Positions 46,677 to 55,191 of a stretch of DNA of 64,000 bases are shown in pieces. The notes beneath the pieces were generated by a model. It was not told where the DNA came from and ran no database searches. It saw only the letters and a program-made list of their open reading frames with translations. A program made the translations under genes and the position numbers. Position 1 is the stretch's first letter. The number at the start of each line of letters is the position of its first letter. Source of the stretch: Ornithinibacillus scapharcae TW25 (lineage in GTDB: Bacteria; Bacillota; Bacilli; Bacillales; Amphibacillaceae); the NCBI RefSeq assembly GCF_000190475.1, contig NZ_AEWH01000019.1, positions 35,510 to 99,509 on the forward strand, in the 5' to 3' direction.

Positions 46677-47732
46677 TCAATACTCAAGCCATTTTGATAG
46701 ATTCTCCTTTACAAATTCATCATCATGTAAATGAGGATATGCTCGGTAGACTCGATCTATTTCCTCTAATTGACCAGGACTAAGTGATTCGTGGTCAAGC
46801 AAGCACCAGTTTCCCTTTAAAATGCCTTGTCTTCTTAATACTTCATTAATACCAGCAATCGATCCTTTAAACTGGTTGGTAGCATCAAAGAAGGCTGCAT
46901 TGGCATCGGTAATTTCCTGTCCTAACGTTAATAATGATGCAGGAATATGTTTGGAATCGCGAACAACTTCAAGCTCTCTAAAAACCTCTACAACTCGTTT
47001 CGTCCAAACAGACCAATGTCCTAATAATCCTCCAACAATTCGCTTTTCAACCATTTTTCCATCCACCTGAAAACGGAATGTCGTTAATAAATCGTTTATA
47101 ATGCTATCGTCATTTCCAGTGTATAAAGCAATTTCGTCGTTTCGGGTAGAGTTTACTACTGCCCGCACAACATCGTTCGTTAAGTAACGATTAAAAGGGG
47201 CAATCTTTATTGCATGGACATTAGGAATCTCTGCAAGCTGCTTCCAGAAGTCATATGAAAATATTCTGCCACCAACTGCAGGCTGTAAATAAAAGCCTAC
47301 AACAGGAATTACTTCAGCCACTGCCTTCGTACGGTCAAGCAATTCTGCTTCTGAAAGATGATGCAGTCCTCCCATACTCAATAGTCCTAAATCATAACCA
47401 ATTTCTACCGCATATTTTGCTTCGCGAATTGCCTGCTCCGCTGGCCCACATATTCCAGCAATTTTGATAAAACTTTCCGAAACATTAGCCCGGTTCATTT
47501 CTTCTATCGCAAGCTTTAATACTTTTTCGAATAAGTTAAACTCCGGGTCTCTAATCTCAAATTGAGTGGTGTGTACTCCTACAGCGATACCTCCAACACC
47601 AGCATCTAGGTAATAACGGGTGAGGGCTCGTTGGCCCCTAACATCAAGCTGTCTTTCCTCCGTTAGAGCAAGTGGATGTGCAGGAATAACTGCCCCCTGT
47701 AGCAATGCTTTTTTCACCTCTGCATGTAACAT
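46677..47732 (-). CDS. Dihydrodipicolinate synthase (DapA) family aldolase/lyase
   Basis: 351 residues, somewhat longer than the usual ~295. TIM barrel with the Schiff-base lysine in HAIKIAPFN and the upstream GFYLQPAVGG. The N-terminal GVGGIAVGVHTTQFEIRD segment matches the family's pyruvate-binding region in position only. Members cleave or condense 2-keto-3-deoxy sugar acids. The gene directly follows the epimerase gene without a gap. ATG 47732 is behind AAGGAG. Confidence 0.85.
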   Translation of the reverse strand: MLHAEVKKALLQGAVIPAHPLALTEERQLDVRGQRALTRYYLDAGVGGIAVGVHTTQFEIRDPEFNLFEKVLKLAIEEMNRANVSESFIKIAGICGPAEQAIREAKYAVEIGYDLGLLSMGGLHHLSEAELLDRTKAVAEVIPVVGFYLQPAVGGRIFSYDFWKQLAEIPNVHAIKIAPFNRYLTNDVVRAVVNSTRNDEIALYTGNDDSIINDLLTTFRFQVDGKMVEKRIVGGLLGHWSVWTKRVVEVFRELEVVRDSKHIPASLLTLGQEITDANAAFFDATNQFKGSIAGINEVLRRQGILKGNWCLLDHESLSPGQLEEIDRVYRAYPHLHDDEFVKENLSKWLEY

Positions 47733-48749
47733 TTAGAAGGCTCCTTCCCTTTCCTGGAAATGAGTCGGTTTATTATGCATTTCGCCACCATTTGCAACCC
47801 AATCTGCAACCATATCCATCATCTCCTGTACGGAGACTCTTGGATAACCGAACAGCTTATGTGCTTGGGAGGCATTGTTTAATAATGCTTTATCAGACTC
47901 TTCGTTTACATATAATGCTTCCTTTCCGAAGCGTTTTCCAAATTCCTTTGCTACCCATCTAACGGATAAGGTTTCTGGTCCAGTTATGTTTAGAATAGTA
48001 GGTGGATAGTCCACATGTCGTAAGGAACGAAGTGCATATTCATTTGCATCCCCTTGCCAGATAACGTTAACATTCCCCATAGATAGATCAATTGCCTTCC
48101 CCTCATACACGTGTTTTGCAATTTCTAATAGCACTCCATAACGTAAATCTATAGCATAATTCAATCGGAAAATAAGCATTGGAGTTTGGTGTTTGTGAGA
48201 GAAATACGTTAATATCCGCTCGCGACCCAGACAAGACTGTGCATATTCTCCTACCGGATTAACCGGGAAATCCTCTGTACACCCATTCGTCAATACATTG
48301 GTTAGTGGGTAAACATTTCCTGTTGAGAATGCAACGATTTGAGAGTCTTTAAATTTTTCGGCAATTCTACCTGCTAAGTAGGCATTCATTGCCCATGTGA
48401 AGTGTTCGTTTCCTACCGTCCCAAATTTGTTTCCGGCCATATAAATAATGTTTTTCACATTTGGCAATGCCTGAAGCGCTTCATCATTGAGTAGGTCACA
48501 CGAAATAGTCTCTATTCCTGCCGCTTCCAGCTCTTCACGCAAGTTTCCTGACAAAAATCTAGAAACGCCAATGACACGCTTTTCAAGATTTCCTTCATCA
48601 ATGGCTCTTTTGGCTAATTTTGCTAAGGTGGGTCCCATCTTACCGCCAACACCAAGGATTAATATATCCCCATCGATTTTCTTCAGGTCTGCTATTAACC
48701 TATCAGATGGAGAAGTTAACATATTGTCTAACTCCGTAATCGCTTTCAT
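47733..48749 (-). CDS. NAD-dependent epimerase/dehydratase family protein with atypical active site
   Basis: 338 residues of the extended short-chain dehydrogenase fold. The nucleotide motif is GVGGKMGPTLA, later STGNVY and then EYAQSCLGRERI where the catalytic YxxxK should be. Here the Lys is replaced (YAQSC), so canonical epimerase or dehydratase chemistry is doubtful. It is the first gene of the ten-gene operon; ATG 48749 is behind AGGAGTG, and the operon's promoter and operator lie at 48815-48862. Confidence 0.8.
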   Translation of the reverse strand: MKAITELDNMLTSPSDRLIADLKKIDGDILILGVGGKMGPTLAKLAKRAIDEGNLEKRVIGVSRFLSGNLREELEAAGIETISCDLLNDEALQALPNVKNIIYMAGNKFGTVGNEHFTWAMNAYLAGRIAEKFKDSQIVAFSTGNVYPLTNVLTNGCTEDFPVNPVGEYAQSCLGRERILTYFSHKHQTPMLIFRLNYAIDLRYGVLLEIAKHVYEGKAIDLSMGNVNVIWQGDANEYALRSLRHVDYPPTILNITGPETLSVRWVAKEFGKRFGKEALYVNEESDKALLNNASQAHKLFGYPRVSVQEMMDMVADWVANGGEMHNKPTHFQEREGAF

Positions 48750-48814
48750 TTTATCACTCCTAAATCTTTTAATAACGTAACATACTATTTGGATCGCTTT
48801 TTACTTATGGTTCA

Positions 48815-48862
48815 ATTGTAGTAAATCGCGATATTAAAAGACAAGTCTTAAAATTGTCTTTT
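48815..48862 (-). promoter_or_regulatory. Operon promoter overlapped by an inverted-repeat operator
   Basis: The minus strand shows -10 TACAAT (48820-48815) and -35 TTGTCT (48844-48839) at 18 bp. The -35 lies inside an operator: AAAAGACAA (48836-48844) and TTGTCTTTT (48854-48862) are exact inverted repeats, and AGACAAGTCT (48839-48848) forms the shared core. A regulator bound here would contact the -35 region. Confidence 0.65.
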
Positions 48863-48895
48863 AATTAAAATTTCTAAAATTTAATTAATGTAATT

Positions 48896-48924
48896 TTGAC
48901 AATATTACATATTCAACGTATGAT
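48896..48924 (+). promoter_or_regulatory. Sigma-A promoter of the sugar regulator gene
   Basis: Perfect -35 TTGACA (48896-48901), a 17-bp spacer and -10 TATGAT (48919-48924), 80 bp before the regulator's start. Confidence 0.75.
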
Positions 48925-48941
48925 AAGGACATATTATGAAC

Positions 48942-48951
48942 AGACATGTCT
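48942..48951. promoter_or_regulatory. AGACATGTCT palindromic operator
   Basis: Perfect 10-bp palindrome placed just downstream of the expected transcription start of the regulator gene. This suggests autorepression. It is the same core motif as at 48839 and 55075. Confidence 0.6.
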
Positions 48952-49003
48952 ATTATCCTGACTTTATAAAATAGATTGATAAACGGTAAAGGAGAAATTT
49001 TGT

Positions 49004-50362
49004 ATGACTACTCAGGAAACTATCAAACAAGCCTCGGAAATAAACATAGGCATCATAGCTCCTGCTGGCCTATTGGATCAAACAAAGAAAGTTTTGAAAG
49101 CGTTCCCAAACTTTAAACCTGTATTTCGAGTGGTAGAAGCCAGGCAAGATAACGAGCAAACGGTTCAAGAGCTAATGGAATTAGTTGATGTTTTGATGTT
49201 TACGGATTACTACCTCTATCAAAATATTAAAGAGAATATAGACTTTAAGATACCAGTTCATCATGTACCATTGATGGGAACAGGATTGTATCGTTCATTG
49301 GTTTTGATTAAAAATAGTTATGGACTCGAGAAACTATCAATCGATATTCTTGCACCGCAATACGTGCGTCAAGTTCTCTATGAATTGGAAGAAGACGACT
49401 GCGATATTCTTGAGCACCGTACGGATACAGTTGATATAGAGAGCATGGTACAATTCCACTTTGATAATTACCAGAAATTTGGTTCCGTTGCATTAACTGG
49501 AATTCAAGAAGTCTCGAACCGTTTAACAGAATTAGGAACACCACATGAATGGGTTACCCCAACGAATCAGGATATGATTGTATCCTTGGAAAGAGCACTT
49601 CTGTCTAGTGAGACAAGAAGAAATAAGGAATCACAGATTGTGTTTGGCTACGTTAGCATCGATAATTATCAAAAGCTATCCGAACGTTTTACTACAGAGC
49701 ATGACGTGCAATTATTAAACTTACAAATACAACAAAAGCTACTAGATTTTATCAAGCAACTTGATGGGCATTTCGTCAGTCTTGGCGGTGAAGAATACTT
49801 ATTTATTACAACTCGTGGCACGTTCGAACGAGAAACGAGAGGATACAAGTTTCTACCTTTGCTCAAAAATACCAAGGACCAGATCGGTATTACCTTAAGT
49901 CTAGGTGTTGGCTTTGGCCAATCTGCTGCTGAAGCTGGTAACCATGCACGCCTCGCCTTAAGGCAATCGAAGGAAATAGGTGGTAATGTCTGTTATATTG
50001 TCCGCGAAGATCGGAGTGTCATTGGTCCAGTAGACTTGAATAGTACGGTTAACTATGAGCAATATGAGTTATCCATTACCGATGCCAAACTTTTAGATAA
50101 GGCTGAGAAAGCCGGAATGTCGGCTGCCTATATGGCAAAGCTAATGGCAAGGGTTGCACGGCACAATAAAATCGACTACACTGCGCAAGAACTCGCATCC
50201 ACATTAAACATAACGATTCGTAGCGCACACCGCATTCTACTTAAATGGATGGATGCAGAACTAGTCGATATCATCGGCGAGGAAAAGGTAACCTTTAAAG
50301 GGAGGCCAAGGCGTATATATCGTTTAAGCTTTATTCAAGAAGAGCACTTGAGTAAGAACTAA
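49004..50362 (+). CDS. Transcriptional regulator with receptor-like N terminus and degenerate GGDEF-like domain
   Basis: 452 residues. The N-terminal ~200 residues form an alpha/beta domain reminiscent of PrpR/AroM-type ligand-binding sensors (INIGIIAPAGLLDQ, VDVLMFTDYYLYQ). The middle (about 215-350) resembles a GGDEF/class-III cyclase fold with FVSLGGEEYLFITT where diguanylate cyclases have GGDEF; synthesis of c-di-GMP is doubtful. The C-terminal part (about 375-440) is a helix-turn-helix (YTAQELASTLNITIRSAHRI). ATG 49004 has AAAGGAG upstream. It is divergent from the ten-gene sugar operon, and AGACAWGTCT motifs flank both promoters, so it is the probable local regulator. Confidence 0.8.
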   Translation: MTTQETIKQASEINIGIIAPAGLLDQTKKVLKAFPNFKPVFRVVEARQDNEQTVQELMELVDVLMFTDYYLYQNIKENIDFKIPVHHVPLMGTGLYRSLVLIKNSYGLEKLSIDILAPQYVRQVLYELEEDDCDILEHRTDTVDIESMVQFHFDNYQKFGSVALTGIQEVSNRLTELGTPHEWVTPTNQDMIVSLERALLSSETRRNKESQIVFGYVSIDNYQKLSERFTTEHDVQLLNLQIQQKLLDFIKQLDGHFVSLGGEEYLFITTRGTFERETRGYKFLPLLKNTKDQIGITLSLGVGFGQSAAEAGNHARLALRQSKEIGGNVCYIVREDRSVIGPVDLNSTVNYEQYELSITDAKLLDKAEKAGMSAAYMAKLMARVARHNKIDYTAQELASTLNITIRSAHRILLKWMDAELVDIIGEEKVTFKGRPRRIYRLSFIQEEHLSKN

Positions 50363-50395
50363 TTTCATTGGGGTGGCCTCTCGCCCCTGTTTCCT

Positions 50396-51295
50396 CTATA
50401 TGAACACCATTTCATCTATCTCTCGACTTCGATTGGCAGCTTCCATAAAACGAATGATTTCTAGTGTTTCATCTATTGATACCCGTGTTTTTCCTTCACG
50501 GAAGAACGCGAGTGCCTCTTCTAATAGACTTGCATAATACGGTTTAGCTTTTGGAGAAATTTCTACAAATTCAGATCCATCCTTATAATGAATGATTGCA
50601 CCAAATTGGTTATTTCCAGCTCTATTACCACGAATGGTTGCCATCCGTCCGTCCTTCCATATAACTTGGAGAACATCATGATTCTGATTGGATATAGATT
50701 GGATCCTCTTAGCACCACAGCCCATAATGGTATACAACATTTCTATCGTATGGATGCCATACCAAAAAAGACCTGGTTGGTCCTCTATAATCTCCATTGG
50801 TCCGAAACAATCCGCACCTATTATTTCTCGATTATAATTTTTCTGAAGTGTGGTGGTTAAACCTTCTGCAAAACGGAGTGCTGATGAACTCATGATGGGC
50901 GTGTTATATTGTTTGGCTAGTAGAACTATTTGTTCTGCATCATGTGAAGTAAGTGCTAATGGTTTATCGATAAAGACTGGCTTTCGGTAAGGTACTATTT
51001 TCCGAAATTGTTCTAGATGTACACCACCATCAACTGACTCTAATAAAATGGCATCACTCTTTTCCGCAACTTCCTCCATCGTTTTTGCTATTGGTACAGG
51101 GTGAGACATAAGCTCTGCTGTGAATCCTTCCAATCGTTCCCTGCTTATTGGTAAATGTGGAGAACCACCCGGAAAAGCTAGAGCAACTCGAGCCCCAGCT
51201 ACATGGTGGTTCTCCTTTTCATCATGAAGCAATCTGATGAAGGCAACAGCATGACTTGTATCCAGTCCGATGATACCTAACTTTAATCTTTTCAT
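50396..51295 (-). CDS. Gfo/Idh/MocA family oxidoreductase (variant)
   Basis: 299 residues, shorter than its three paralogues here. Rossmann start KLGIIGLDTSHAVAF (with Asp instead of the second Gly-rich turn), catalytic motif IDKPLALT with Asp in place of Glu, and a shortened C-terminal domain. The GLDTSH variant is known from a subgroup of this family. ATG 51295 is chosen because AAGGATG lies nine bases upstream; an ATG nine bases earlier overlaps it. It is convergent with the regulator gene and separated from the ABC genes by the GCGC repeat array. Confidence 0.85.
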   Translation of the reverse strand: MKRLKLGIIGLDTSHAVAFIRLLHDEKENHHVAGARVALAFPGGSPHLPISRERLEGFTAELMSHPVPIAKTMEEVAEKSDAILLESVDGGVHLEQFRKIVPYRKPVFIDKPLALTSHDAEQIVLLAKQYNTPIMSSSALRFAEGLTTTLQKNYNREIIGADCFGPMEIIEDQPGLFWYGIHTIEMLYTIMGCGAKRIQSISNQNHDVLQVIWKDGRMATIRGNRAGNNQFGAIIHYKDGSEFVEISPKAKPYYASLLEEALAFFREGKTRVSIDETLEIIRFMEAANRSREIDEMVFI

Positions 51296-51354
51296 AATAA
51301 TCATCCTTGATTAATTTAAGCCACCGAGTGGGGCCTCCTATACAGATTTGGACT

Positions 51355-51628
51355 CGCGCCAAAGTAAATCCAAATGACGCCAATCACTGATTGACTCGCG
51401 CGGTCTGTAGATAAACTGACGCGGGGGATGAACAAACTTGCGCGGGATCACCTTGCTTGCGCGACTTTTTTTACTTGCTGCGCGACTTGAGTAACTGCCA
51501 GCGCTACTTTTCAACCTATGGCGCGAAAAGTGTTACGACCCGCGCATCTTTTTATTTTTCCCGCGCGACTACGTAACATCTGGTGCTAGATTTCCTTTCG
51601 CCGCGCGATAAGAGATACAACTCGTGCA
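51355..51628. repeat. Degenerate repeat array, about 20-21 bp period, GCGC-anchored
   Basis: About 14 units, each beginning with a GCGC-type core (GCGCGA, CGCGCG, GCGGGG and similar) followed by ~15 variable, AT-richer bases. Core positions run 51356, 51379, 51398, 51421, 51441, 51460, 51481, 51501, 51521, 51541, 51562, 51583, 51602 and 51623. Spacing is 19-23 bp with a mean near 20.5, about two DNA turns. No coding frame. It fills the gap between the dehydrogenase and the ABC permease genes. Confidence 0.8.
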
Positions 51629-51656
51629 ATCCTAACCAACTCCACAAGCAGCCCCA

Positions 51657-52460
51657 CTACTTCAGCCCGGACATCTGTATTCCTTCTGTGAAGTAGCGCT
51701 GGAAGAATAGGAATATGAGGAATGTTGGAATGAACGATAGGGTTGAACCTGCCATTTCAATTCCAAAGTTCCCTTCTTTCCCAAGCAATGATGCTAGACC
51801 TACAGTCACTGGGTACATCTTTTCTTGTGTCATGTAGATAAGTGGTTGGAATAAATCATTCCAGTTCGAGATGAATGCGAATGTTCCAACTGTAGCTACA
51901 ACTGGTAAAGATAATGGTAAGATGATTTTGAAAAATATTTGAATATCATTTGCACCATCTATATAGGCGGCTTCCTCAAAATCATCTGGAATTCCTTGTA
52001 AGAACTGACGAACTAGGAACACGCCCATAATCCCCCATATTTCAGGAACAATTAACGCCCAGTATGTGTTAATCCATTCAAATTGAGCAAACATAATGTA
52101 TTTCGGAATGATTAATAATTGTTGTGGAATCATGATGACAGCCATAAATATCCAAAAGATCGTTTCTCTTCCTGCAAACTGTTTTTTGGCAAAGATATAT
52201 CCTAAGATTGCACAGAAGAACATTTGACTGAAAACAGGTATGACCGTAATAACAAATGAGTTAAATATCCATCGCATGAAGATTCCATCACGGAAGATAT
52301 ACAGGTAGTTACCAATGGATGGATCTTCTGGAATCCAGAAAAACGGATCAAGTAGCGCATATTCTATCTCTTTTAAAGATCCCAGCACCATGATGAGAAA
52401 GGGCAATAGAAAACAAAATCCAAGTGCAATTAATAATAGATAGGTAATAATTTTTTTCAC
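51657..52460 (-). CDS. Sugar ABC transporter permease, MalG type
   Basis: 267 residues, six predicted membrane helices, with the ATPase-contact EAA loop EEAAYIDGANDIQIFFKIILP. It is the inner-membrane partner of the permease encoded directly upstream and belongs to the CUT1 family of carbohydrate importers. It starts at GTG 52460 behind AGGGAG. No ATP-binding gene lies in the window, so a shared MsmX-type ATPase elsewhere is probably used. Confidence 0.92.
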   Translation of the reverse strand: MKKIITYLLLIALGFCFLLPFLIMVLGSLKEIEYALLDPFFWIPEDPSIGNYLYIFRDGIFMRWIFNSFVITVIPVFSQMFFCAILGYIFAKKQFAGRETIFWIFMAVIMIPQQLLIIPKYIMFAQFEWINTYWALIVPEIWGIMGVFLVRQFLQGIPDDFEEAAYIDGANDIQIFFKIILPLSLPVVATVGTFAFISNWNDLFQPLIYMTQEKMYPVTVGLASLLGKEGNFGIEMAGSTLSFIPTFLIFLFFQRYFTEGIQMSGLK

Positions 52461-52473
52461 GCTCAGAACTCCC

Positions 52474-53394
52474 TTAGTAGATTGCTGTATCCTTCCCGAT
52501 ATATTTCCGTTGAATTAAAGAAACAATTAATATGATAAAGAACAATGCATAGGACAATACCGCTGCATAGCTTAAGTTCAAGTTCGTAAACCCTTGTTGG
52601 TATAAATAGAATACGATAGTTGTAGTGGAATAATTTGGTCCACCACCTGTTAATAGATAAGCAGAATCAAAGATTTGGAAGGAACCTATCGTGGTTACAA
52701 TAGCCACGTAAAAGTGTATTGGTTTTAATAATGGAAAGGTTATTTTCCAAAAAATCTTCATCTTAGATGCTCCGTCAATTTTGGCCGCTTCGTACAAGTC
52801 CTTAGGAATAGATTGCAAGCCTGCAAAATAGTATATCATTGTACTTCCAGCTACCTTAAATATACTTAATCCGGCAAGTACAATTAATGCCTGACTAGAG
52901 TCTGCTAAAAATAATTGTGGTTCCACTCCAAATAACCCTATTAGCCAGTTTATAAGGCCTGATTCGGTACCACCGAACAGCCAACCCCATAAACCAGCAA
53001 CAATGACAAAGGAGGTTACAACTGGTAAGAAGAAGATTCCTTTGAAGAACCCTGCAAAGCGAACTCCCGAATTAATAATCAATGCAAGAATTAACCCTAT
53101 TGCCATTGTTGGTACAATATAATAAACGGAGAACATAAATGTATTCCATAGCGCTTTCCATGCTAATTTATCCTGGAAGAAATATATCCAATGCTTCAAG
53201 CCAACCCACTCATGGTTTCCGATTATTCTCCAATCCATAAAGGTAAGTACAAAGCTAAACAGGAAGGGAAAAACCTGAAAGATTGCAAAGTGGATTAATA
53301 TAGGTATCAAGAACAAATAAACGATGGCATTTTTGCGAAAGCGCTCTTTAAAAGGTAATTTGTTACGAGTTTTATTATTTTTGTTCTTTTTCAA
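52474..53394 (-). CDS. Sugar ABC transporter permease, MalF type
   Basis: 306 residues with a short basic cytoplasmic N terminus, six predicted helices, and the EAA loop YEAAKIDGASKMKIFWKITFP. It starts at TTG 53394 behind AAGGTGATCAC. It pairs with the MalG-type permease encoded 13 bp downstream and the binding protein encoded upstream. Confidence 0.92.
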   Translation of the reverse strand: MKKNKNNKTRNKLPFKERFRKNAIVYLFLIPILIHFAIFQVFPFLFSFVLTFMDWRIIGNHEWVGLKHWIYFFQDKLAWKALWNTFMFSVYYIVPTMAIGLILALIINSGVRFAGFFKGIFFLPVVTSFVIVAGLWGWLFGGTESGLINWLIGLFGVEPQLFLADSSQALIVLAGLSIFKVAGSTMIYYFAGLQSIPKDLYEAAKIDGASKMKIFWKITFPLLKPIHFYVAIVTTIGSFQIFDSAYLLTGGGPNYSTTTIVFYLYQQGFTNLNLSYAAVLSYALFFIILIVSLIQRKYIGKDTAIY

Positions 53395-53611
53395 GTGATC
53401 ACCTTATTTCTTATAAGGATAGAGTCAAAACTATATTCAGTGGGGCGATCTTTTCCCCACTGAATGGTAGCTCGAACTTATCGGATAATGACTAGCAGCT
53501 GATTCCCACTTAACTCCCTTTGATATCCTTGTATACCTGAAGCGCGAATCTTACTGGCTGTAATTTTCGGGATAAAACAGTGCCAGCCCATATTTCATGT
53601 TTTATTCCTAA

Positions 53612-54862
53612 TTAATCTCCTATTGCCGCCTTAATTGATTCAGCTGCGGAATCTGCTGCTTCTTGTGGTGTCTTCTTGCCTTCCATCATCGTTTGAAGTT
53701 CTGCCTGAATCATCGGCATTATGTCACGTCCTTTAGGATGAATAACACCAGGTAATGCGTATTGGGTATAAGAAGCGAGCTGGGCTAGATATGGTTGTTC
53801 ATCGAAAATATCCTTTGCAGACTCTCTTGTAGGGATATATTGAGTTACCTCATTAAATGTGCGCTGGTTCTCTGCATTTGTTAGCACTTTTACGAATTCG
53901 GCAGCCGTTGCAGGATTATCTGTATTAGACGGAACTACAAACATTCCTACTGTTCCATATGTTACTTGCTCTTTATTCTTAAGTGGTGGTCCAATTACAA
54001 AATCGATTTCACCAGTGCTCTGTAAATTACTTAATGTAATACCTGATCCTAATACCGCTAACATATCGCCACTATTCCAGATTGCATCATGCTCCATTGC
54101 TGTAATAGAATCTTCTGGAATCCAGCCATTCTCATACATTTCATTCACTAGGGTAAATGCTTCCACACCAGCTTCATTGTTAATCATTACTTCATTATCC
54201 TGGGTAATGACGTCTCCACCCGCTTGCCATAAATATGGATATAATGTACCGTTCATGGAACCTCCACCTTGGAAAGTCGTTGCATAGTACCCTTTATCTT
54301 TCGCCTTTTCTGCCCAAGCCTTAAAGTCATCCCACGTTTCTGGTAGATTTTCTGGATCTTCGCCAATCGCCTCGATAACAGCCTTATTATAGAAATACGT
54401 GTAGGACTCTTGTAAAATTGGAAGACCATATGTTTTATCCTGCCATTTCGTTGATACTAAAGCCGTGTCAACAAAGTCTGTCATATCAAAATCCTCTAAA
54501 TATGGGTCAAGCTCTAATAGCATTCCTGCATCTGCATATTGTGGCATCTGGTCAGGAATAGCATAGAAAACATCGGGACCATTATTTGCAGCTAAAGCCG
54601 TCAAAATCTTTTGGTCACGGTTTGACCAAGGTATCACTTCTATATTGACTTCAGCATCGAATTCCTCTTGGAAGTTTTTGATGATGGTATCCCACATCTC
54701 TTCTTCCTTCGCTGCATCACCAGTGTAAGGATGTACCCAAACCGTGATCTCGCCCCCGACTTCTCCGTCACCCTCACTTCCAGCGTCATCAGAACAAGCT
54801 ACCGCTACAAACATTAAGCCAATTAGCAAAACTAGGAAACTGAACTTCTTCTTCATTATCAT
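53612..54862 (-). CDS. Sugar ABC transporter substrate-binding lipoprotein
   Basis: 416 residues. Lipoprotein signal peptide with lipobox VAVAC followed by SDDAGSEGDGEVGG; family-1 extracellular solute-binding fold (ITVWVHPYTGDAAKEEEMWD, then LAANNGPDVFYAIPDQMPQYADAG within the same lobe, quoted in parts). It captures the sugar outside the cell and delivers it to the two permeases. ATG 54862 or the ATG two codons later is the start; AAGGGGG lies upstream. A near-perfect cre site and the AGACAAGTCT operator lie in its upstream region. Confidence 0.92.
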   Translation of the reverse strand: MIMKKKFSFLVLLIGLMFVAVACSDDAGSEGDGEVGGEITVWVHPYTGDAAKEEEMWDTIIKNFQEEFDAEVNIEVIPWSNRDQKILTALAANNGPDVFYAIPDQMPQYADAGMLLELDPYLEDFDMTDFVDTALVSTKWQDKTYGLPILQESYTYFYNKAVIEAIGEDPENLPETWDDFKAWAEKAKDKGYYATTFQGGGSMNGTLYPYLWQAGGDVITQDNEVMINNEAGVEAFTLVNEMYENGWIPEDSITAMEHDAIWNSGDMLAVLGSGITLSNLQSTGEIDFVIGPPLKNKEQVTYGTVGMFVVPSNTDNPATAAEFVKVLTNAENQRTFNEVTQYIPTRESAKDIFDEQPYLAQLASYTQYALPGVIHPKGRDIMPMIQAELQTMMEGKKTPQEAADSAAESIKAAIGD

Positions 54863-54943
54863 GAATCCCCCTTGTTCATTCCCAAGTCAAAACGAAAAGT
54901 AATCACTACTGTTTCATAACTGTATTTTGACAAAGTCATCACA

Positions 54944-54957
54944 TGAAAGCGTTACCA
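54944..54957. promoter_or_regulatory. cre site (CcpA catabolite repression)
   Basis: TGAAAGCGTTACCA matches the cre consensus TGWAANCGNTNWCA at all but one position. It is about 85 bp before the binding-protein start and downstream of a TATAAT (minus strand, near 55009), a roadblock position typical of CcpA repression. Confidence 0.65.
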
Positions 54958-55066
54958 AATTAATAAAAGTTAAGGCTATACAGTTACACACTTAAGGATA
55001 TTTACATTATAAATTTTGACTTGTTGGAATTTTCATATACTAACTATGACTATCTTATTTGTTTTT

Positions 55067-55095
55067 TTGACAATAGACAAGTCTATTAATTGTCT
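55067..55095. promoter_or_regulatory. AGACAAGTCT operator between the ABC importer and yesL-like genes
   Basis: AATAGAC and GTCTATT (55072-55087) are exact inverted repeats around AA, with outer GACA / TGTC half-sites (55069, 55091). The core AGACAAGTCT (55075-55084) equals that in front of the ten-gene operon. It lies in the divergent control region of the importer (minus) and YesL (plus). Confidence 0.65.
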
Positions 55096-55191
55096 TTAAT
55101 TATATTATTCGATTCTTGCAAAATATTAAAAAAATAATTGAACAACTATTACTTCTCGGTGTATAGTTGTCTCATAAAAGGGGTTGATGTT

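Noticed and set aside
51355-51628. CRISPR-like or coding repeat
   Set aside because: Cores are only 4-7 bp and degenerate, spacers are too short, and no frame stays open with a ribosome site.
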